The notes beneath the pieces were generated by a model, which was given only the letters and a program-made list of their open reading frames with translations, was not told the DNA's origin and searched no databases. This document shows, in pieces, positions 60,971-64,000 of a DNA stretch of 64,000 nt. Position numbers and translations under genes: made by a program. Positions within the stretch are counted from its first letter, which is position 1. Every line of letters begins with the position of its first letter. Origin of the DNA: Natrinema versiforme JCM 10478 (GTDB lineage: Archaea; Halobacteriota; Halobacteria; Halobacteriales; Natrialbaceae); NCBI RefSeq assembly GCF_000337195.1, contig NZ_AOID01000045.1, forward strand, positions 62,001 through 126,000, written 5' to 3'.

Positions 60971-62365
60971 ATGGAGACGATCAGCTTCGGCACCGACGGC
61001 TGGCGGGCGACGCTCGAGGAGTTCACCGCTCCCCGCGTTCGAATGGTGGGGCAAGCGGTCGCGACGTATCTCGCGGACGAGGGCCTCGAGGGGCCGGTCG
61101 CGGTGGGCTACGACGCCCGCGAGACCTCGCGTGGGTTCGCCGAGGAACTGGCGCGGGTGCTGTGTTCGAACGGCTTCGACGTCCTGCTGTCCGATCGGGA
61201 CCGACCGACGCCGCTGATCGCCCACGCGATCGTCGACCGCGACCTCGCTGGCGGGCTCGTCATCACCGCCTCGCACAACCCGCCGGAGTACAACGGCGTG
61301 AAGTTCATTCCCGAGGACGGCGCGCCGGCCCTGCCCGCCGTCACCGACGCCATCGCGGAGCGACTCGCCGAACCCGACCCGCTCCCCGAGGCCGAGCACG
61401 GGACCGCCCGCGAGGTCGACTTCGCCGAGCCACACGCCGACGCCGCCCTCGAGTTGGTGGAATCGATCACCGGCAGCGCCGACCTTGCCGGACTCGGCGT
61501 CGCCTACGACGCCATGCACGGCAGCGGCCGCGGGACCACCGACGCCCTGCTCGAGCGCGCCGGCGCGACTCTCGAGCGCTATCGCTGCGAGCGCGACCCC
61601 GAGTTCGGCGGCGGTTCGCCGGAACCCGCCGCGGAGAACCTCGGGGACCTGATCGCGGCCGTCACCGACGACGGGAGCGATGTCGATCTCGGCATCGCCA
61701 ATGACGGCGACGCCGACCGAATCGCCATCGTCACGCCGGAACGCGGCTATCTGGACGAGAACCTGTTTTTCGCTGCCCTCTACGACTACCTGCTCGAGGA
61801 CGCGTCGGGCGCGGCGGTCCGATCCGTCTCGACGACCTTCCTGATCGACCGGGTCGCCGAGGCCCACGGCGAGTCCGTCCGCGAGGTCCCGGTTGGCTTC
61901 AAGTGGGTCGCCGAGGCGATGGCCGACGGCGACGCCCTGGTCGGCGGCGAGGAGTCCGGCGGCTTCACCGTCCGCGGCCACGTCCGCGAGAAAGACGGCG
62001 TCCTCCTGGCCGTGCTCGCGGCCGCGATGCACGCCGAAGAGCCGCTCGACGACCGGGTCGATCGGCTGCTCTCCGAACACGGTACCGTCGTCCAGGACAA
62101 GATCAGCGTCGACTGTCCCGACGACGAGAAGTCGCGAGTGCTCGCCGACCTCGAGGACGTGATCCCCGAGACCGTCGCCGGAACGGCAGTCGAGGGAATC
62201 AACACCGCAGACGGGTTCAAACTGCAACTCGCCGACGGCTCGTGGCTGCTGGTCCGGCCGAGCGGGACCGAGCCCGTCTTGCGGGTCTACGCCGAAGCCG
62301 CCGACGAGGATCGGGTCGGAGAGTTGCTCGAGGCGGGCGAGGAACTGGTCGACCCCTTGATCTGA
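60971..62365 (+). CDS. Phosphoglucomutase/phosphomannomutase family protein
   Basis: 464-aa alpha-D-phosphohexomutase. Catalytic Ser lies in ITASHNPPEYNGVK (S101), the Mg loop is NDGDADRIAI, the sugar loop GGEESGGFTV, and the phosphate loop VRPSGTEPVLR. The ATG at 60971 begins METISFGTDGWRATL, the usual family start. It could act on glucose-, mannose- or glucosamine-phosphate (GlmM), feeding glycan and S-layer glycosylation; sequence alone does not decide. Confidence 0.92.
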   Translation: METISFGTDGWRATLEEFTAPRVRMVGQAVATYLADEGLEGPVAVGYDARETSRGFAEELARVLCSNGFDVLLSDRDRPTPLIAHAIVDRDLAGGLVITASHNPPEYNGVKFIPEDGAPALPAVTDAIAERLAEPDPLPEAEHGTAREVDFAEPHADAALELVESITGSADLAGLGVAYDAMHGSGRGTTDALLERAGATLERYRCERDPEFGGGSPEPAAENLGDLIAAVTDDGSDVDLGIANDGDADRIAIVTPERGYLDENLFFAALYDYLLEDASGAAVRSVSTTFLIDRVAEAHGESVREVPVGFKWVAEAMADGDALVGGEESGGFTVRGHVREKDGVLLAVLAAAMHAEEPLDDRVDRLLSEHGTVVQDKISVDCPDDEKSRVLADLEDVIPETVAGTAVEGINTADGFKLQLADGSWLLVRPSGTEPVLRVYAEAADEDRVGELLEAGEELVDPLI

Positions 62366-62481
62366 GCGGGCCACGGGGGATAGCAGTAGAGAGTAGCGCG
62401 ATTCCGGTATTCAGAAACGGGCTGGCACTCGATCCGATACCGACGTGTGTAAACTGTTCAGTGGTCGAACCGGGTAGTCGG

Positions 62482-62493
62482 TAATTTAATTAA
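62482..62493 (+). promoter_or_regulatory. TATA element of the AIM24-type gene
   Basis: TAATTTAATTAA centred about 39 nt before the ATG at 62526, implying a leader of roughly 12 nt. Confidence 0.5.
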
Positions 62494-62525
62494 CATTACG
62501 ACGAATCGTACGGCAAGACCCTCCA

Positions 62526-63200
62526 ATGGACTACGAGTTTACACACCGACCGTCGTACACGCACTTGATCGTGACACTGGAGCCGGGCGAGTCGGTCATC
62601 GCCGAACCGGGCGCGATGGTCGGTCACTCCGCGAACGTCTCGATGGATACCGGCACGAGTCGAGACGGACTCCTCAGCTCGGCGAAGTCGCTGCTCGGTG
62701 GGGAGTCGGCGTTCGCTAACGAATTCACCGCCGAAGACGAACCGGGGACGGTAACGTTCGCTCCGCCGTCACCGGGCGACGTCATGCCCCACGAGCTTCG
62801 GGACGAGACGCTGTACTCCACCGACGGGGCGTTTCTCGCGGCGACTGCGGGGATCGACATCGACTCGGAGATCGGCGGTCTCAAGTCGATGTTGGGCGAG
62901 GCCAGCGTGACGCCACTGGCACTGAAAGGGACCGGCACGGTCTTCATCGACGCGTACGGCGGCCTCGAGAAACTCGAACTGGCGGCCGGCGAGTCCTACG
63001 TTTTGGACAACGAACATCTGATCGCCTGGGACGACCAGGTCGACTACTCGATCCGGCGAGTCGGCAATCTCAAATCGACGCTACTGAGCGGAGAGGGGCT
63101 CGTCTTCGAGTTCACTGGCCCGGGAACTGCCTGGTACCAGACGCGCGATATGGACGCGTTGGTGTCGGTCCTCGCTCCCCGACTGCCCAGCGATAACTGA
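62526..63200 (+). CDS. AIM24/TIGR00266 family protein
   Basis: 224-aa protein of the AIM24 (TIGR00266) family, a beta-rich double-psi fold found in archaea, bacteria and mitochondria. YTHLIVTLEPGESVIAEPGA near the N terminus and FLAATAGIDIDSEIGG / LALKGTGTVFIDAYGGLEKL are its repeats; it ends VFEFTGPGTAWYQTRDMDAL. The biochemical role is unclear. Transcribed alone with a strong TATA element. Confidence 0.88.
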   Translation: MDYEFTHRPSYTHLIVTLEPGESVIAEPGAMVGHSANVSMDTGTSRDGLLSSAKSLLGGESAFANEFTAEDEPGTVTFAPPSPGDVMPHELRDETLYSTDGAFLAATAGIDIDSEIGGLKSMLGEASVTPLALKGTGTVFIDAYGGLEKLELAAGESYVLDNEHLIAWDDQVDYSIRRVGNLKSTLLSGEGLVFEFTGPGTAWYQTRDMDALVSVLAPRLPSDN

Positions 63201-63244
63201 GAACTCCCGGTATCGAACCGATAACGGCTGCCGAAAGAATTCGG

Positions 63245-63763
63245 TTAGTCGACTCGCTCCGCCGGCACGCCGACCACGGTCGCGCCGGGTTCGACGTCTT
63301 GGGTGACGACCGAGCCCGCACCGACGGCGGCGTCCTCGCCGATCGTGATCTCGCCGAGCAGCGTCGCGTTCGCGCCCAACTGCGCGCCGTCCTCGACCGT
63401 CGGATGGCGTTTGACCGGCGCGTTGGTGTCGCCGCCGAGCGTGACGCCGTGGTACATGTGAACGTCGTCGCCGATTTCGGCCGTTTCGCCGATGACGACG
63501 CCCATCCCGTGATCGATCGTCACCCGCCGGCCGAGTTCGGCGGCCGGGTGGATCTCCACGCCGGTCAACAGACGAACGACGTGGGAGAACAGCCGTGCCA
63601 ACAGGCGACAGCCGACCCCACTGTTCCAGCAGCGGTGGGCGATCCGGTGGGCCCAGACCGCGTGCAGGCCCGGATAACAGAGCAGTACCTCGAGCCACCC
63701 CTGCGCGGCGGGGTCGCGCTCGCGCATCGCCCGCACGTCCTCACGCACGCGTTCGAACATCAT
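63245..63763 (-). CDS. cysE: Serine O-acetyltransferase
   Basis: 172-aa CysE, transferring acetyl from acetyl-CoA to L-serine for cysteine synthesis. The left-handed beta helix has hexapeptide repeats ([40 protein letters not shown]); catalytic His and Asp lie in HPAAELG and [26 protein letters not shown] is the usual N-terminal helix. A shorter form lacking the long N-terminal helices of E. coli CysE. Two ATGs (63763, 63760) are adjacent. Nothing is supported between this gene and the right edge. Confidence 0.93.
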   Translation of the reverse strand: MMFERVREDVRAMRERDPAAQGWLEVLLCYPGLHAVWAHRIAHRCWNSGVGCRLLARLFSHVVRLLTGVEIHPAAELGRRVTIDHGMGVVIGETAEIGDDVHMYHGVTLGGDTNAPVKRHPTVEDGAQLGANATLLGEITIGEDAAVGAGSVVTQDVEPGATVVGVPAERVD

Positions 63764-64000
63764 CGCTCTGGATCGCGTTCGCAGGGACGGTCTCGACGCG
63801 ACGCTGGCCGCGGGTCGACGGCCGAGTCGGCGAGCGACAACACCGGCCCACGGCGTAACGAGGACAGTTCCTGTCGGGACGCCCGGTGGGGCCGGTAGAT
63901 ACCATATCCGAACGTAGCAGTGGGGGTAGTGTAAAAAGATTCGTTTCCGGCGTTCCGTTGCCTCGGCGTACGAAGGGCCCCCATCGCAGATCTCGGCGGC
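63764..64000. other. Right-edge non-coding segment
   Basis: No supported gene. On the reverse strand a CTTTTTACAC stretch (about 63930-63942) could be a promoter, but it is more than 150 nt from cysE. Confidence 0.35.

Noticed and set aside
1-64000. tRNA, rRNA genes or CRISPR arrays
   Set aside because: I looked for the T-loop GGTTCRANNCC pattern and for regularly spaced direct repeats and found none that fit.

Overview
The window is chromosomal DNA from an extremely halophilic archaeon (class Halobacteria). It is GC-rich, its predicted proteins are very acidic, CTCGAG is frequent, and most genes have a TATA element about 25-30 nt before the start codon, as expected for leaderless transcripts. 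Marker genes (PolD small subunit, Orc1/Cdc6, RFC small subunit with an intein, SAMP2, HTH-10 regulator) agree. The family Natrialbaceae is plausible, but I cannot prove genus or species from this sequence.

Left part (1-7.3 kb): a hydantoin/oxoproline gene set (end of hyuA, hyuB, a hydantoin-racemase-type gene, a cyclic amidohydrolase) facing an asparaginase. A 1.4 kb AT-richer stretch follows, with a decayed transposase and a possible gene stump. From 7.3 to 16 kb: alaS, a sensor-kinase-like protein lacking key catalytic residues, and rfcS split by a 700-residue intein. From 16 to 30 kb: a bactofilin-like membrane protein, an enlarged SAMP2, a BCCT carrier, an HTH-10 regulator, small genes, a tryptophanase-type lyase, lysC, and a drug-type ABC exporter divergent from a TetR regulator across a perfect 18-bp palindrome.

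Centre (28.5-38 kb): the replication region. It holds polB (DP1), two tandem signal peptidases, orc1/cdc6, a non-coding AT-rich interval with inverted origin recognition boxes (ORBs), and the origin-associated gene trio (Era-like GTPase, DUF2073 protein, zinc-ribbon protein). I read this as an active-type oriC. ORB-like boxes continue outside the interval, including inside coding linkers of polB, orc1 and the zinc-ribbon gene.

Right part (38-64 kb): conserved haloarchaeal unknowns, a methyltransferase with an iron-box-like palindrome upstream, an XPD/DinG-type helicase, an SLC13/TrkA-C transporter, a thiamine-type ABC system (thiBPQ), an AI-2E-type membrane protein, a MacB-type ABC pair, rpiA, paired paralogous membrane proteins, a DUF1931 histone-fold protein, larB, small zinc-finger and GIY-YIG genes, a flavin reductase broken by a 53-bp double-hairpin insertion, a phosphohexomutase, an AIM24-type protein and cysE. 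No rRNA, tRNA or CRISPR array was seen.
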